From Coprinopsis marcescibilis (taxonomy: Eukaryota; Basidiomycota; Agaricomycetes; Agaricales; Psathyrellaceae), in the NCBI GenBank assembly GCA_004369085.1, contig ML210173.1, forward strand, positions 65,206 to 129,205: a stretch of DNA of 64,000 nt. Direction: 5' to 3'. Position 1 is the first letter of the stretch. Each line of letters starts with the position of its first letter. Of this stretch, positions 11,500-23,856 are shown piece by piece. Under the pieces are notes generated by a model. The model was not told where the DNA came from, did not search any database, and worked only from the letters and a program-made list of their open reading frames with translations. Position numbers and translations under genes: made by a program.

Positions 11500-12131
11500 G
11501 GAATGAGCTTCAATCAATTTAACATCAAGGTTAGTTTTACTTCTTTTCTGTCGCCAGTCAGGATTCAGAAATGCTAATGCCCAACATTAATTCAGAGTCA
11601 ATGGTTGGAGTGAAATGCCTGGTCATTTTGCTTTCGAGAATCGGAAGGTTCCTCAGCGACCCTTTATTGGGACGTAGAGGCTTTATTCAAATCAAATTAA
11701 ACTAAATATTGGAGTGGCTGTCAAAATTGGTATCTGGTTGGGTTATAGTAGAAAGAAACATACGTAAACGCTTCTGGAATTCGGGGTTCGCTGTGGAAAT
11801 ATGTAGCTGTGAATTATGCATTATGTATCGGAGACGAGTACTGCTTGAAGCTTGAAGCTTGAATACCCTCTGAGGCTTTGCCCTGAAGGCATGAGTATCT
11901 GATCAAGAAATGCGAGTTGATTGAAGCGACAAAGGGAGAGATGAAGCTTGGAGCAGTGCTTTTCCAGCTACCGGCCAGTCCAGTCAGAGATCTGTAATGG
12001 AAATTGGACCCGAAAAAAGACCAATATATATACCATCCTAACAAGATGGCCCCACGCCGAAAGCACAACAAGGATGGCAAGCCGTCTATTTCCAGAAGTC
12101 TCCAAGAGGGTACAGTCGGGTTCCTGGCCGT
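11500..12131. other. Intergenic, no gene recognised
   Basis: 3' flanks of the plus-strand repeat protein and the minus-strand NDUFS5 gene. GCTTGAAGCTTGAAGCTTGAA near 11846 is a short direct repeat. No coding potential recognised. Confidence 0.5.
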
Positions 12132-12636
12132 CTACGCTTTATCCGTGCCCTCTCGGTTGATAAGCCCTACCCCAACTATGACGCTGTCCGCAAGCGCATC
12201 CGAGGACTTCTTGTTCTCCTTGGTAGCGCGCTGCACTGCGCGAAGGTATTCCTTTTCAATGGCGTGTGCACGAGCAGTCTGAGTAAAACCCCGACACCCT
12301 CAGTAAAATGGAAACGGGTAACGAGCAACACCGCACCTCTTTTGGTTTGTGCAGACATTCGAGGTAGTCGTTTGCTGATGGGGTGCATTCTCTGGGCGAG
12401 TCAGTCTGAGCATAGCACTGTAAGACACAGGGTTAGTTCCTGTACACCCTAGTATGCTTTCATCGCTCGCCTTCTGGAACTCTTGCCAGTAGACGAAACA
12501 TCGCGGTCGTCCTAGCAGGTAAACGGTCAAAGTTGGTCAACCATGGTGCAACGAAGACAGACCTCCACTCCAGCTAAATCCAGACTATGGGCTGTCAATA
12601 AGAGAGTTAGATGTTGGAAAATGTACTCACGGCCAT
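12132..12636 (-). CDS. NDUFS5: NADH:ubiquinone oxidoreductase Fe-S subunit 5 (15 kDa complex I subunit)
   Basis: Five small exons (12636-12631, 12584-12563, 12511-12471, 12417-12337, 12278-12132) give 98 residues beginning MASGFSWSGGRPRCF. Four cysteines at 14, 24, 34 and 44 make a perfect C-x9-C-x9-C-x9-C array, the twin CX9C fold of this accessory complex I subunit, which is oxidised in the intermembrane space by the Mia40 route. WQEFQKCYAQ and NDYLECLHKPKE are the family signatures; the Arg/Lys-rich helical tail AHAIEKEYLRAVQRATKE also fits. Exon 1 is only six bases (Met-Ala). Intron 3 begins with GC (GCGAGCGATG) and ends in TTACAG; no GT alternative keeps the conserved join QK|CY. The gene is divergent from GET5 and shares its promoter. 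Confidence 0.88.
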
Positions 12637-12999
12637 TGTTTCTGTTCACTGTCGTCGTCGTTGTCCTCAACGTCGACCGCGCTGGCCCGGAATGCAGGAT
12701 CACGTGCACCGGCCCTTCTACAGAACATGTGATGCTCAGATATCGGCCCGTTTGGAGCCGTGGCCCGTCACGCAAAGGAGCTCGAAGGACAGGGGCTACG
12801 AACCCATCAGAATCTTGTCTCGTCCTCGAAATTCGGATTCATTCGGCAGGTGAACGCCAAACGATACAAGTGCTGTAAACCCCCCACTCACTCCTCTCGA
12901 ACGATTACAGAGCTTCTAACTGCGATCTATACTTGAATCAGAGGCCCAGGAATATTCGGAAGGCCTCAGGAACATAACTGCCAAAGTAATTGGATCGAA
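12637..12999. promoter_or_regulatory. Shared promoter between NDUFS5 and GET5
   Basis: 363 bases separate the two divergent start codons. A CACGTG E-box palindrome lies at 12701-12706, a sequence bound in fungi by Cbf1/bHLH factors that often control respiratory and sulfur genes. Open frames in this stretch are not convincing. Confidence 0.45.
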
Positions 13000-14397
13000 A
13001 TGGCATCTGCTGACTTCCAGGCCGAGCAAGCCTTCGCTAGAACCTTTCTCAATACTATTGGTCGACAGCCAGTGACATATGGAGACGATTATCGACAGCC
13101 CGCCGAGAGCTCCTTGAGGAGGGTCCCAGTTTTAGCGGTAAGTGTTCATTTATGATCTGGAACAATATCTCTTGTTCTTGAGAAGACTATGGGGCTATGT
13201 AACCCAATAAACAAAAGTGGTGTCTCTTCTTTCTCGATTTCATATATACTCGCCTTCACAGAGTTTTGACATAAGATTACCAGATTCCAGTGCCACCAGT
13301 CCCCGAGCGAAAAGTTGGCGAATCAAGTTCCTCTGGTGCGTGTAGTCCTCATTTTCTCTGTCCTGTCGTTGCGCTGACGGATTATACCCTTGATCGATCT
13401 TCTATTTTCCACACACTCCGGAATTCTATGACGGACCCTGCCCCATCGCTTAACTTTCTATGGGGAAATATCGTTGGACCGGCTGTCACTGATCTCAACG
13501 TTCGACCTGATCCCTTTGATCACCCCCAATAACACAACCGTGCTGCGTGTTCGTCGTGAACTATTGTCGCTTGGCTACCACCACCATGGCTACTTTCCTT
13601 AAAATGCCCTCCAACCATTTCCTGGTCTCCAGCTGCCATCTCCCTCACTTTCAAATCTCTCAAACCGGCTCTCAGCTACACCCTTCCCGTTTCTTTGACT
13701 GATAGCATCCTCACAATCAAGACCCTCTTGCACGAGAAGTATTCTGAAGCGTTGCCAAGTGCCGAACACCAGCGAATTCTTCTCAAGGGCAAAGCCCTCG
13801 CGGACCAGAAGCTATTGAAGGAATATAACGTCAAGGACGGCGATACCCTCAACCTTGTTTTCAAGCCTGTTACCGCACCATCCGAACCAGTCATCACTGC
13901 TCCGAAACCAGTTCAGGCCAACGTCATGTCGAATCCATTTGCATCCGTGTCCGGATCCCTTGATCCCAATGTTAAATCGTCAGCGGGCGGTAAAAGGCAC
14001 CAGCGGATACCTTCAGTCGTCCTTAGCCCATCACCGTCGAATGACACCGCGAATGAAGAAATACCGAGGGAGATCACACTGGACCTTGACTCAGGGAACG
14101 ATGGGGTCAGCCCTGTTATGAGGGACGAGTTAGGTCTGGCGAGCACGTACCACAACACTGTGGCGAAGCCGGAGTTCTGGGAGAAAATGGTCAAATTCTT
14201 AAAGTAGTCTCCTTTCAATCCCCCTTTCTAGGTACCATGCTGACGGCTTGTCAATCCGCAGATCGGAATTCCAGACAGAGGCTGATTTCCACCTCGCCTT
14301 TGAAGACTTTTTGTGCGCTACGAAGGGATCGCTGACTGCTAGTCAAATTGCGAAAATTCGGGATCATGTTGGGATAGTTGGCATGGCTGGAACTTGA
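13000..14397 (+). CDS. GET5: Get5/Ubl4-type ubiquitin-like protein of the tail-anchored protein pathway
   Basis: Four exons (13000-13137, 13284-13335, 13633-14203, 14262-14397) encode 298 residues. The N-terminus DFQAEQAFARTFLNTIGRQ and VTYGDDYRQPAESSLRRVP matches the fungal Get5 N-domain that binds Get4. A ubiquitin-like domain follows at about 64-142 (AISLTFKSLK, LKGKALADQKLLKEYNVKDG). It has no GG end, so it is not a conjugated modifier. After a variable linker comes a short helical C-terminal domain (TVAKPEFWEKMVKFLK, then AFEDFLCATKGSLTASQIA) like the Get5 dimerisation domain. With Get4 and Sgt2 it hands tail-anchored proteins to Get3 in the cytosol. Intron 2 (13336-13632, 297 bases) is about five times longer than its neighbours and its first part continues the exon frame openly to 13532. 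Confidence 0.85.
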
Positions 14398-16382
14398 AAA
14401 GAATCAGAGTAGACTTTGAAACAAATGGTGTACTTTTAAATAGTGCGATGGCCTCCGACTGTGACGGTTACAAGCTAGCTAAATTGCAGAACGTACGCAA
14501 ATGCTGCGACGAATGAAATACCGCGTGTTTTAGCTCTGTATCAACTCCACCTTAGCAGTCGTGTTATAGGGCAGGTATCCTTTACTTATTATCTCTATTA
14601 GCCATCCACACGAACGCCGACAAGCGCGTCCGATTGGACTGGTATATATCCTCTTTCCAGATACACGCTTAGGGTTGAGTGTAATCTACCATACCTGTGT
14701 CACTTTGCAGGGTGGTCTGTGGCGTGCAATGGACAACCATCTTCAAGCCATAAAGTATGAGCACCTGGGTCCTGTCAACAAGAGGTACATACATATGGGT
14801 GATAATTGTCCTAGCATAGTTGTGGGCACAAGCTATGGAAGAGCCTAGCCAGGCGTCATCTGGCGAATTAGGCAGAAAACAGCCGTTGTGGATCGTGACA
14901 ATGACAACGAGTATCGTACTTACCCTATGGTCACAAGCCACTACATCGGTTGACACGCCGGTGGGAGGCAGAGTTCCCCTCGTGAGTCGGGGCCAGTCCT
15001 CGTTCCCTCTTCAGCAATATGAACTGCGAAATGTGTCCCAAATTGATTCGCAAGCTTTACTAGGCCCAAGCAGTTAACAGACACCTAAGAGCAGCACCAA
15101 TGCGAGACCTATTAGGCACAGGCGTGAGGCCCAGTGGAGGGTGCAGAGTGCACATGTGGACGATAAGGAATGCACATGCAACGGTACTGTTTTGACGGAA
15201 ATAGATTTCCATAAAAGTCCACCAGAGATCCCTACCAGGTCCTATGGCTAAGTTGTCCAGATGCTTCAGCGCCAGCCAGACTGTCAATTTAGGTAGACTT
15301 TGATAAGACGTCGAGATAAGACAGTGTAAATTACAGAGTTTATCAGACAGTACTAGAAGTGCAGCTGGTAAATTCGCCCTACACTGATTCAAGATCAGAG
15401 TTTGTTCGGAATTTACCGAGATAAGTACGATCATGCGCAACCGAGTAGTACTTTCTCCTGTCCTACTAGTACTTTCAGTTCAACAGGTTGTACGAGCACC
15501 ACGTCGTTATCTTCGCCACTTAAGATTTCTGACAGACAACATAACAATGGGCGAGTTCGTGTATGAAATCTGTGCAGTTGCGAAGTTGATAATTTCGTAT
15601 AGTATGGCAAGCTTAAAGTATCAGCTGGCACAGGTTCTGCCCTCGAGGCGCGTTGCAGGATTGTAGCATTGCTTGTGGAACATATGAACTTGGTCCTCGA
15701 CAATCACAGAATCTGTCTCATAAGTGTGGCAACTAACCAGAACAAACCTTGTCGCACCAAGCCCTGTCGCCGCCAGACGACCGCTGTGAGAGTCACAAGA
15801 ACAACACCATGCGGTTGAACAACAGTTGTGTGGTTCGGTTTCTTGCAACGTCTTCACGATACTAATGCCCTCAAATGGACGCAAGGATGGATCGAAAGCT
15901 CCGGTAGAAGCCAGAAGACCTCAATACATCGGTAATGGCGAAGAAGATCACTTTACCGGCTTGGGTGCTTCTACATCCTCCAGAAAGGGGTGCGTCAGGT
16001 ACGCTGATTTCAGTCCTAGGCATTCCGAATGGGCACGAGGATCCACCCATTCAAACACATCGACCATATGGCTTTCACATATCGCACCGTATGTCTGTAG
16101 AGATGGCATCCTCAAGAGAGCACCACTCCGCATAGATGTCGGTTGTGTCCATGTGGGTCTGCCATCACTTAATGTCATATGCTGCTATCTGCTTCTTTCC
16201 ACCATGCGCGCAAATGGGTACGGGAATCAGAGATCCTTTCATTAAAAAGGCAGCCTGTCCCCATCGCTGTTCTTCCTCTTACTCCCATCTTTGCGTCGCA
16301 CAAAGGGATTTGGACGCCTCGTCGTGACCCACCGGGACTTCAAGAGGCACCTCATATCCTTAATCCCAGAACCTCGGGCATC
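14398..16382. other. Intergenic, no gene recognised (about 2 kb)
   Basis: Both strands carry ORFs up to about 140 codons (15060-15440 minus, 15826-16245 plus), but none has a credible start, splice pattern or family signature. It includes the upstream region of the OPT transporter. Confidence 0.45.
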
Positions 16383-19300
16383 ATGAGCACCGCCGTGGAG
16401 ACGACGCAGCCCACTGGAGAGGCTAGGAAGCGCACCGAATTCAGTGATGAGAAGGTCGCTTCCGAGTCTGGTAGTCGTGAAGAGGTCAATCACAGTTTCG
16501 ACGAAGGCTATGAAGGACATGACGTGTGGGTCTGAATTCGTATCGGATATGCTCTCGGCTGACGGTGAAGGACCTAAGGACGAGGCCCTTCCCTATCGAT
16601 CCTGAAGCAATAGAGGAAACACACCAGCTTACCTTCCGGTATGTGGGTTTAGCTTTCAACTCGGAGGAGACGCTACACGGGTTATACTAGTGCTGTATTT
16701 GTTGGATGCTGCCTTGGAGCTGTCGTCGGCGCCTCTAACATTTACCTTGGACTCAAGACTGGATTCACGTTCGGTCCCCAATTATTTGGTGTAGGTTTGA
16801 TCAACTTGGCTCTGCTAGAGCGTGTTTTGTGCGGAGGTCAACTTAGAATGTTTCCTAGGCCATTTTCGGTTTCGCCATTCTCAAGCCGATCTCACGGGTC
16901 GTCCCCGAGACTGGCCTTTTCGGAAAGGTTATGGGTGGTTACTTCGGACCAAAGGAGAATTGTACTGTCCAAACGTGGGAACTCTGTACTTTCTGTTATC
17001 AATATTATAATTAACCCACTTCACATTAGTGCTGCCACTGGTCCGTGATTGGACCTCGTTTCATACTCTCGACATCTGACTCCCGTTCTTTTTCTTAGCT
17101 TCCGGTGGTCTTGGTATTCTCTTCGTCTCCGCCATCCCTGCCCTATACCGTCTCAACTTGTTGTCGGATCTGCCTGAAAAGGACATTGGCAGGCTCATCG
17201 CGTTAACCGTCTGTGCTGGATTTTTCGGAGTCTTCTTCGTAATTCCCCTCCGTCGCTACTTCATTGTGCACCAAAAGTTGACCTTCCCCACACCGGCTGC
17301 CACCGTAAGTACCAAACAAGCTGTTCCAAACGCCGAACTAATTTTGTGTGGTGATCTCGTAGGCATACACGATCCGCCAATTGCACAAAGGAAAATCTGG
17401 CGCCGCAATTGCAAAGAAGAAGTCGTTGGCTCTGCTTTACACTTTCATCGCCATTTTCTGCTACAAGGTCGCTACCGGATACGCTCCTGGTATCGTATGT
17501 TACAAATTACCTGTTACCGCTATACTCGTCTGACGTGCCTCCTTCAGATCTACGACTGGCACATCGGATGGACTCTTTACCGTCTCGGTGCTACTGGTGC
17601 TATCCATTTGGAGAACTACGGGTGGATAATTGAGTGTAAGTCTGTGCGCCAAAGCGTTCCGGTCATCTTCTGATGGTCTACAGTCACCCCTGCGTTCTTT
17701 GGTGCTGGAATGCTCAGCGGTTTGAATGCCAGTTGGAGTTTCTGTAGGTGATCTTTTACCCGTGCAACACATGTTCGTTCTGACCAGCGTACTCAGTCGG
17801 TGGTGCTGTCCTCGCATGGGGTATCAGTGAGTGTCAATACCCTCAGTAACTGGATCGATAACACTGACACATCGATCATAGTTGCACCTTCTCTGGTCAA
17901 GACCGGATTGGCAGTTGGTATTCAAAGCAGGCGTGACCCTAACGTCTGGTCCTACACCGCGATGGTTCTGTCCGATGAAGCCTATGTTGATGCGCCTTCA
18001 CCTCGTTACTGGTTGTTGTGGCCCGGTGTGTTTATTATGTTGGTCTACTCCTTCGCCGACATCTTCGTCAGCTTGCTGCCCTTCCTCACTTGTAAGCTCT
18101 GCCTTATCCGCCTGGCAAATCAGGAATCCTTATTCGCGATCTATTAGCTATACGTCTTGAGAGCTTCAAGCGTCTCGACCCCCGTGCTTGGCGCAGGCCC
18201 TCGCCCGAGGAAGATGAGGACGAGGTGGGTCCATTAATCATCTCAACGGAAATCCGCTGACATAGTTCTTCGTTTCTCAGACCCCCATCGCCGACAGGGT
18301 CCCTGTCTTGTGGTGGACTCTTGGGCTACTTACCAGCACCATTGTTTCTTGCGCTATCCTCTCCACCCAATTTGGGATGAATGTCGGGACTTCACTCCTC
18401 TCTCTCATTCTTGGTTTCTTGTTCTCCTTCATCGGTGTTCAATCTGCTGGTCACACCGACGTTAACCCTGTTTCCACTGTTGCAAAGGTAAGCCACCAAT
18501 TGGCAATTACTTGATTCTGATTCCATACTGACCACCTGAAAGGCTTCACAACTTGTGTTTGGTGGTATCAGTAAGGGTGCTGGAATGGCCGAAGGACCTG
18601 CCCAAACCCTCAATTTGACCGCCGGTGTTATCGCTGCTGGATCTGCCGCGCAAGCCGCCGACATGACTGGCGATCTCAAAACTGGTTACCTCCTCCGTGC
18701 CAAGCCACGCAACCAGTTCATCGCTCAGCTATGTGGTTCTGTCGTCGCAGTCTTCCTCACTTGTGGTCTCTACCTGCTCTTCACCAAGGCCTCGCCATGT
18801 ATCATGTATCCCGACAATGAAGGTACTTTTAGGTCTTCCCGAGAGTGGGAAACCTGTGCTGATCGTCTTGTCAGTTAACTGCCCTTACGGTGCTCCATCT
18901 GTCGCTGCTTGGGCTGCTGTCGCAATTGCGGTGACCAAGCCTCGTCTTCGTACGTTACGTTTTACGCTACGAACTATCAGGGTACTGACAAAGTTGTTCA
19001 ATAGCTGTCCCTCCCTCGTCTGGCTATACCGCCATCGGACTCGGACTTGCTAGCGTCGTCACCGTTATTGCCAGGGTATGTACATACTCCCTCTGTTACC
19101 ACTGACGTATACTCACTACCGCAACTTATATAGCACTTCTGGATTCCCAAGAAGTATTGGGGATACGTTCCGAACTGGGTAAGCCCGCTCACGTTCCAAT
19201 GACGATTGCAGCTGATTCACCTTTCCAGAACGCAATCGGTCTCGCCTTTGTCGTACCTCAAGTTTACTACCCGATTGCCATGGCAGTTGGCTCTTCTTTC

Positions 19301-19544
19301 AACTGGTTCTGGTTGAAGCGAAACCCTGCATCATTCGACCTGTACATGTTCCCCATCTCCGCTGGTCTCTTGGCTGGTGAAGGACTCGGTGGTGTCATCC
19401 AAGCTCTGTTGGCTGTTGTTGGTGTTGATGGTGGGAGTGAGTGCCCTTCATCTGCTTCGTACATCGCACTTGCACTAATCATAATACCTTTTCCCAGTCT
19501 ATGGGACCGCCATTGGATGCCCTTTGGAGCAATTCTGTGGATAA
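16383..19544 (+). CDS. OPT superfamily oligopeptide/metal-complex transporter
   Basis: A gene of about 15 exons, start ATG at 16383, stop TAA at 19542-19544. After an acidic cytosolic N-terminus comes the first helix region (AVFVGCCLGAVVGASNIYLG, LKTGFTFGPQLFG). Other family segments are AIFGFAILKPISRVVPETG, QTAATASGGLGILFVSAIPA, FGGISKGAGMAEGPAQTLNL and GDLKTGYLLRAKPRNQF, ending in SAGLLAGEGLGGVIQALLAV and a short tail. Many hydrophobic segments imply more than ten membrane spans. OPT proteins are proton-coupled importers of small peptides, glutathione or siderophore-like metal complexes; this one looks closer to the YSL/yeast YGL114W branch, an inference from pattern only. Splice joins checked by phase include FG|AIFG, QT|AATA and PAAT|AYTIRQL. 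Confidence 0.88.
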
Positions 19545-19876
19545 ACACCCTGTTACAAACTTGAAGATACACTTACTGAATCGTACAAGCCTCTACGGCT
19601 TACCTTGTCTTGGGTTCATATTTCTTTCTTCTCATGGTTGTAACATATAATGTATAGCGTAGAATTTCATCCCATTTCATCTCATACTCAGCATAAGTTA
19701 GCTACTATCAACAATTTCTGAGTGAACCTTTCCTGCTCGTACCTCTCCACTTCCCCAGCGGGGATAGGGACTGATCGAGGACCAGTGGCTGTGAAGATTT
19801 CAGGTCGGCGGAGGTCGCGGTAATCGCGCGCTCTCTGGCACTGGACACCTCCTCTTACGAGTCTACCACCGTTATC
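19545..19876. other. Intergenic, no gene recognised
   Basis: 3' flank of the OPT gene and upstream region of the next gene; nothing notable seen. Confidence 0.5.
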
Positions 19877-20605
19877 ATGTCACGTCCACATCCGTCCCAG
19901 CGAACTCGACAGGTAAAAAAACTTCCGCTTATACACGTCAATGACACGACGAAGGCACGGACTATCTTTGCGCGACGGCTTCCGTTCTGGGGGACGACAT
20001 TCGGAACTGCAGGGTTTCTGCTTTGTGACTTGATTATCAGGTTTGTTGTGCAAGACTGGATACTACTCATGTTTTTAAGCTGACAAGTCTCTAGTGGTTC
20101 AGCCATCCATTTGACATATAACCATTGGTCGGAAGGAGTTGCCGTCGCAACGCCGGAGGGTTCGCAAGAAAAGCAGCCACAACAAATGGAATACCAACTT
20201 CGACCGACGTGGCAACGGGTTGGACTGTGCGCGGCCCACTTTGTCGCTGGCTGCTGTTTTGCTGGAGGACTGCTGGCCATGAAGGCGCAGCTTGTGCGTT
20301 CCGTCATTCTCGCGTCCCCGCCTGTTAGGCCTGGCCAGAAACCTGTCGGAGAGATACGAAGGCTCATAGTCCAAACTGCCGCGCACAGGAAAGACGTCGG
20401 GTACTCGTTCTCAGCAAAGGACACTTGGCTGGAGAAGGGGAGGGACGACACGGAGGTTCTGCTTCGGTCCAGCTATGGAAGTGGGCGGTTCCATCTCAAA
20501 CTCGCTGGCGCTTCGATCGACGAGCAGAAATATCCTTCGACGGAAGAATCGCGCAAGAAGATTATTGAAGTCTGGAGGGAGTTTACTCCCCAGAAAGCAG
20601 GATAA
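19877..20605 (+). CDS. Two-span membrane protein, possibly TMEM223-like (mitochondrial)
   Basis: Two exons joined by an intron beginning GTTTGTTGTG after ATCAG and ending CTCTAG give a protein of about 225 residues. A basic N-terminus (SQRTRQVKKLPLIHV, FARRLPF) could target mitochondria. One hydrophobic helix is FWGTTFGTAGFLLCDLII and a second is VGLCAAHFVAGCCFAGGLLA. Directly after the second helix comes a pattern of RSVILASP, then RRLIVQTAAH and a beta-rich end with GSGRFHLKLAGASIDEQKYP. This layout (two helices, then a 'RSV.L' strand and a compact C-terminal domain) resembles TMEM223, a human inner-membrane factor for COX1 synthesis. The match is from memory and weak; treat as uncharacterised membrane protein if it fails. 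Confidence 0.55.
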
Positions 20606-23600
20606 AAGGAGCGTCCGACCTCAAGGGTTAGATCAAGCAGCTGGACGCAACTTCGGGACAATGGAAAAGCTTTCCTCGTGGGAGAATGGTCTAGCCAAGA
20701 CAACGGACATAACCTCCCGCGAAGTGTTGGGAAGTGAGCTTGGCAGTAGGATGGTAGGATGTAATCGAGATTCGAAGATGCGTAATAATTCATGGGCCAA
20801 AATACCACTCGTCTTCGACAACGAATCTTACCGGTTCGCCACGGCCGCCACATTCGCATCCCAATAAGTATGGTGACTAGAATGGCAACTTGAGGGTCCA
20901 AATTATTTTTATCTCGGTGAGCATTGGTACTTCCATGCTGATTGGGTCGCGGTAAATGCTGAACCGAATCATTACTGCAGATTTTGCTCGTATAACTTTG
21001 GCCATGAACAAACGACGTAAGGCCTGTCGCTGTCTGTCGCGAGGTAATCAACTTGCTGTCAGTAAAACACTGAGGACTGCACAATTGTTGTTTCCGAACG
21101 ATTCCCAATCCGCACGCATTTGCTTTCGGATGTCGATTATCCGAAGTTGGGCATGCCGAATGCGATACACGACCTGGTATGTGAGATGGTAAGCCGACCT
21201 TACCGCTTTATCATATACCCTTACACCGAAGATGTGAATGAGACCATGTACTAACTGGCTTTTCGTTCCCGCGGAGGCGAGCCAACTAGCAATCAAAGGG
21301 GCCCAGAGAACGAGCTTGGGTGGTCAAGCCTTCCCAGAGAATCCTAAAAATAGCCTTATCGGTCATGCCGATGCCTCCATACTGGTTAACGTTACAACCC
21401 CTGGATTCTGACGTAGCGGGTAGACTTGACGGTAAGACTTGGACCTCTTGGACCTAGCGACAGAAAAACATTCTTACTCACTACTTTGGTCGTTCATTTT
21501 GAAAAGTCGAAAGGACTTAATAATTTTCCCGTTTCACACTCAGTGCAGTCGTGTTTAGGCTGGACTTGTTTCACTATCAATCAGTCGTGAGTGTTTCAAG
21601 GTCACGATGAGTATACAGTAATGCAAATAGTATCAATGCCCTAAAATTGGTGTTCTCGCTTGTCCCTTTTGCCCCAAATCAATGCTTGCCCTGACGTTTG
21701 TGTCTCACCGCAACTGTATCTCCTCAAGTTCAATCGCCGCGAAATGTCGAAACAAACAGGGATATCAATCTAGGTTTCTTGGGGAACCCTATCATTGGTG
21801 GCAGGCCCCACGTTCTCGCACCAGATCGAACCTGGTGAAGGGTTTGTTGGCTTCATGTAGATTAAGCTTCCAAGTCAGAAAGGTAAATAAGGACAGCCAT
21901 CATATGCGAAGAACAGAACTTACCAACGTGGATATCATTCAGGAGACCAGTCCGATGTCATAGGACAGCTACTTTAGGTGCGTAGAATCAAGCAAACCAG
22001 AGCGAGGTGCATACGAACTCGACATTGATAATATCCAGCATCCCAAGTAAGTAGGGCATTATATATCAAACGAAAGGAGCAAGACTCGTGCGCCTAGCTG
22101 CGGCCTCCTTGGCCAGTATCATTAAATGGCTTGTAGATATGCAACGTATTAAGATGCCGCCGGTTCAATGGGGTCCTGTACATTCATTCAGCAACGTGGT
22201 TTTCGAGAACATCAGGAATGAATGAAGCTATGTAACCACACGCAAACCTTGGGAACTCATGATCAGGTAAGTCGCTGATAGCAGTCCCACCATTGTCCAC
22301 TATTCGCTCAAGCCAAAGGGACAGAAATGCATGTGATATGCACGAAGTTGGCGCTTGTTACAGCTGCGTTGCCCTTTTGTGGGCCGACATGCTTGCGTTC
22401 ATACATGTCAGGGCGCACTATAGCACGGAACACGGCTATCTGTGAGCCACTGTGGTCGTCGGAGCCATCTCTACCGATAATCGACACTGGAAACAATCGC
22501 GCAAAGACTTTCTGCGACAACTTGACAGACCCGGAAGAAGCGGGAAAAACCTAAGATTGCTGCTCAGAGGGTTTGTGGCGCGAAGCAAGTCGTTCGTTGT
22601 TGTGTACCAGTTCGCTGATTGACCTACTTGTATGGCAGCGAGCTGCGAAACGAGTGTGAGTTGTATTGCACGGTAACTTGAACGACTGATGTCCTGCCAA
22701 TTCCCTCTGAGTCGAGTGTCTTCGAGGGAGATGCACATATAAATGTGCGTATACATTGTTGGTTTCGTCATCCTCGTGCCCTGCACGTGTCAGGCTCAAA
22801 ACGATGATAATCAAAGTGGAAAACGTACATCAGCGTACATCGAAGAGGCATGAATCCGGGAATAATAAGCCGAAGGTTTTGAGACTGAAACGTCCAATGA
22901 AGCACGGCAAAAGTCCAGACTGGTCCAGGTATTCTGTATATGTAATGAGACGGCTTTAACAAACTCGGGTCTATTCGCACATGTCGACGAAAGTACCTCA
23001 AGAGGAAAAGTGCTCGTTACAAAACCACCGATGAGAGTATCGAAACCGGCACCCAAAGGTTTCCGTGAGGACAGGTAATGCGCCTGGCATTTTAAAGACT
23101 AAAGGCGCAAGAGAAAACCTGAAATCCCGTGTGTTGATTTAGTATTTGCCCGAGCAAATGATCACAAAAATGGAGTAATGAAGTTCTTCAAGTGAAGATA
23201 ATGCGACGGGAATACTGACAGAGAGAGAACGGTTCTTAAGTACGGCAGCGGGTTCGGATAGGAAAGTTGGTACGAGGACAACGATAGCTTCCTCGGGCTT
23301 TTACAGAGCTGGGAGAACCGGCGGAAACCCGAGGGTGGAGAAATTTGCGCGGGTTGGGAAGATGCAGCATGAAGTCAAAAAATGTGAAATGGGGCGACTT
23401 CATCGTCAGGTAAAACGGTTATGGAAACTTCAAAAGCATAGATTCCCAGTCCGGATATGTTATTGATGCTTCCAAGTCTTCGAGAATTGACAGTCTTCGA
23501 CACACATGGTTCCATGAAATAACTTTCGATTGAATTGGTGCGCACCAACCCGGTAGTCGGCAACTGCCGTTATCTTTAATCTCCGCCATGACTCCGCCGA

Positions 23601-23856
23601 GTTCCAAGGTTTCTCTCATCGCTTCGAGTTGCACACCCGAGTCGTCATGCATACTTACGCTGCTTTGAATGGTTTCTGTAAGCCTTCGGGTCCGATAAAG
23701 TATAGACGTACTCGACGTCGACGGTCGTTATAGGCGGCACAATCATTTGGGGCTCGGTCGTGGGGACGACAGACCAAAGTCGGTGCATTCGAACGCCAGG
23801 CTTACAAAGGATTTCGTCACCAAACCAGTCACTGACCGAGTTCTACGAACTCAGAA
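20606..23856. other. Long intergenic stretch (3.2 kb), no confident gene
   Basis: ORFs on both strands are below about 210 codons and mostly lack ATG starts or family features. On the minus strand around 22811-23056 a start MGAGFDTLIGGFV is followed in another frame by RYFRRHVRIDPSLLK, which vaguely recalls the opening of DUF6534 membrane proteins ('lGa..iG...', 'Y...y..D..llK'). The frames are not joined by a normal intron and later signatures are missing. It may be a relic. Confidence 0.4.

Noticed and set aside
10965..11517. Two antisense ORFs of about 175 codons rich in Gly/Leu opposite the proline-rich gene
   Set aside because: They are complements of the 39-bp repeat; the sense strand has the signal peptide, TATA box and ATG, so the antisense frames are shadows.
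22811..23056. DUF6534-like membrane protein start on the minus strand
   Set aside because: Only a vague resemblance (MGAGFDTLIGGFV and a D..LLK segment in a different frame); no later signature and no valid intron, so not listed as a gene.
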